Positions 62,872 to 64,000 of a stretch of DNA of 64,000 nt are shown piece after piece. The first letter of the stretch is position 1, and each line of letters begins with the position of its first letter. Source of the DNA: Xanthomonas arboricola pv. juglandis. GTDB taxonomy: Bacteria; Pseudomonadota; Gammaproteobacteria; Xanthomonadales; Xanthomonadaceae. The notes beneath the pieces were generated by a model. It did no database searches. It worked only from the letters and a program-made list of their open reading frames with translations, and was not told where the DNA came from. The position numbers and the translations under genes are program-made. Location: contig NZ_JZEF01000003.1 in NCBI RefSeq assembly GCF_001013475.1, forward strand, positions 310,001 to 374,000. Reading direction: 5' to 3'.

Positions 62872-64000
62872 TCAGTCTCCGATCAGACATGCGCGCCCAT
62901 TCATGGCGTCTAGATGCAATTTGGATTTTGAAATAAAATCATAGCCCATTCGCCACGAAACTGGGAAAACCATTCCTTTCTGGTCGGTGACAGAAGCATT
63001 TATAACAAAGGTTCTCGAATTTAGAACCATTGTAACGGTAGATTCTGCGTAGCTTATTGTTCTTTCCCCGAAAAGATCGACCACTTTTTTTGTCCTGAGA
63101 TCTTTTTGCGGGAATCCGGTCAAATCGATTCCTGATGCTTCAAGCGAGGTAGATGATCCGGTGTCAAGTAGTACCAGTTCTTCGCGCCCCCGAATAATTG
63201 CAGGTATCCGGGGCGCCATAGGAGAGCCCCATATCAGAGACGTCAGTCGAAAGTTGTCTTTGCAGGAGTGGTTTAAGTCACGCCCTAAAATTTTAAAACC
63301 CTCTTTGGATATCTCAACTGCACCAAGCTGCCGAAGCAAGTCCATTCCGATGATATTGACGGGCACGGATTCGCTGGTCGAAAAAGATGCATTCTCGAGA
63401 GTTAGTTCTCCGAACTTCAAATCAACCGGATCGGCTAGGTTGAATAAAATTTCTCTTGACGCGCCTATTGTGTCCCTATGGAAATTATTAGTAATTTTGA
63501 GTCCTAAAGAACGAGCAAATCTTTCATTAAGAATTGATCTAGTGGAGCCAGTATCTACAATAAAATCGGAAGCCACATCACGATGCTTGCCATCCAGCCC
63601 TCCATGTATTGTTGCCTTAACTACAGGGACGCCACCGGCGCTTACGAGAGGTAGAACAACCGGTGCGGTAATTGATTTAAGTGTTCCTGATTGTTTGCGT
63701 GCGAGAAAGGCTTCAAAGTGCGGCCAGGTAATCGCGTCAGCATCGTCGTCTGCTTTAAGGTTTGGCTTTATGTTCTGCGTATAAATTTTACGCACATCCA
63801 GCATTGTGCGCGCCCATCCGGCAATGTCACCTAGTGCAAGTGAATTTCCGGCTTGCAGGCTCTTGCATAAATAAAGCGCCCCCGCACCTTTTTGCCCCAA
63901 CACCTTTTCATCTTTTAAGCACGCTTCGATTGCTTTATTTGAAGCGTCGAAATTTGATTCGACCCGGAATAGTCCGGCTTTCGCCGGTAGCTTTGCAAGA
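62872..64000 (-). CDS. Retropepsin-like aspartic protease with two DTG motifs (N-terminus beyond window)
   Basis: At least 375 residues; the frame stays open to base 64000, so the start lies outside. Two separate catalytic triplets are visible: SDFIVDTGSTRSIL in the first half and LVLLDTGSSTSLE in the second, each with the hydrophobic residues that precede the Asp in retropepsin-like domains (gag-asp-protease/aspartyl protease families). MDLLRQLGAVEI after the first triplet matches the flap-to-second-half pattern. One chain could thus form the full dimeric active site. The N-terminal ~100 residues (GALYLCKSLQAGNSLALGD) are helical and may be Sel1/TPR-like. GC is visibly lower than in the rest of the window. 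Function unknown. Confidence 0.75.
   Translation of the reverse strand, partial: LAKLPAKAGLFRVESNFDASNKAIEACLKDEKVLGQKGAGALYLCKSLQAGNSLALGDIAGWARTMLDVRKIYTQNIKPNLKADDDADAITWPHFEAFLARKQSGTLKSITAPVVLPLVSAGGVPVVKATIHGGLDGKHRDVASDFIVDTGSTRSILNERFARSLGLKITNNFHRDTIGASREILFNLADPVDLKFGELTLENASFSTSESVPVNIIGMDLLRQLGAVEISKEGFKILGRDLNHSCKDNFRLTSLIWGSPMAPRIPAIIRGREELVLLDTGSSTSLEASGIDLTGFPQKDLRTKKVVDLFGERTISYAESTVTMVLNSRTFVINASVTDQKGMVFPVSWRMGYDFISKSKLHLDAMNGRACLIGD

Overview
The window looks like about 64 kb of chromosome from a Xanthomonas-type gammaproteobacterium (Xanthomonadaceae). Supporting signs are the high GC codon use, a fab cluster continuing into pabB-mltG-holB-pilZ, a prp locus of the acnD/prpF type, TonB-dependent receptors with Xanthomonas-style plug domains, and many 'GTAGGAGCGC' palindromes next to REP-associated tyrosine transposases. 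The species cannot be fixed from the sequence alone. Most of the window is ordinary chromosomal backbone with short accessory interruptions.

Layout. 1-4835: end of a HIT protein, then a minus-strand operon moxR - DUF58 - tgpA-like transglutaminase - slp-like lipoprotein. 4860-9549: three tightly packed plus-strand genes for membrane glycosylation (GT39-like, GT2, polytopic membrane protein). 9651-20664: a yceF-type maf gene diverging from yceD-rpmF-fabH-(kinase-like gene)-fabD-fabG-acpP-fabF-pabB-mltG-holB-pilZ, that is, fatty-acid initiation and elongation followed by folate, peptidoglycan, replication and type IV pilus genes. 20847-21600: a tRNA-Val(CAC) gene with its promoter and a small lipoprotein. 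21788-30383: the 2-methylcitrate cycle for propionate (prpR divergent from prpB-prpC-acnD-prpF), with a parDE toxin-antitoxin pair between acnD and prpF. A sigma-54 promoter and candidate PrpR sites are visible in front of prpB.

30572-47963: outer-membrane uptake and periplasmic genes. These are a TonB receptor next to an exported nucleoside hydrolase, a large alpha-2-macroglobulin-like lipoprotein with an intact thioester motif, a RAYT transposase remnant boxed between two REP palindromes, a second TonB receptor next to an exported glycerophosphodiesterase, a CPBP protease, and pbpC, the usual partner of the macroglobulin. 48233-50995: stress genes (ferritin-like, peroxiredoxin, Hsp20, CbpA-like DnaJ). 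51381-60539: pilH-like regulator, a long gap, hflK-hflC, a second RAYT amid a dense cluster of REP palindromes, a DUF2065 (yjeT) gene broken by a stop codon, purA, and an M1 aminopeptidase.

60576-64000: an IS4-family insertion sequence that appears to have landed in the aminopeptidase terminator, a hypothetical gene, an AT-richer gap and the C-terminal part of a two-lobed retropepsin-like aspartic protease that runs off the window. This end has lower GC and looks acquired.

The most interesting signals are the two RAYT/REP loci (one RAYT frameshifted by one base, the other splitting the hflKC-yjeT-purA neighbourhood), the stop-interrupted yjeT, the toxin-antitoxin pair inside the prp operon, the complex palindromic repeats at 33991-34318, and the bilobal aspartic protease. 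No CRISPR array, phage or obviously new defence system was seen.
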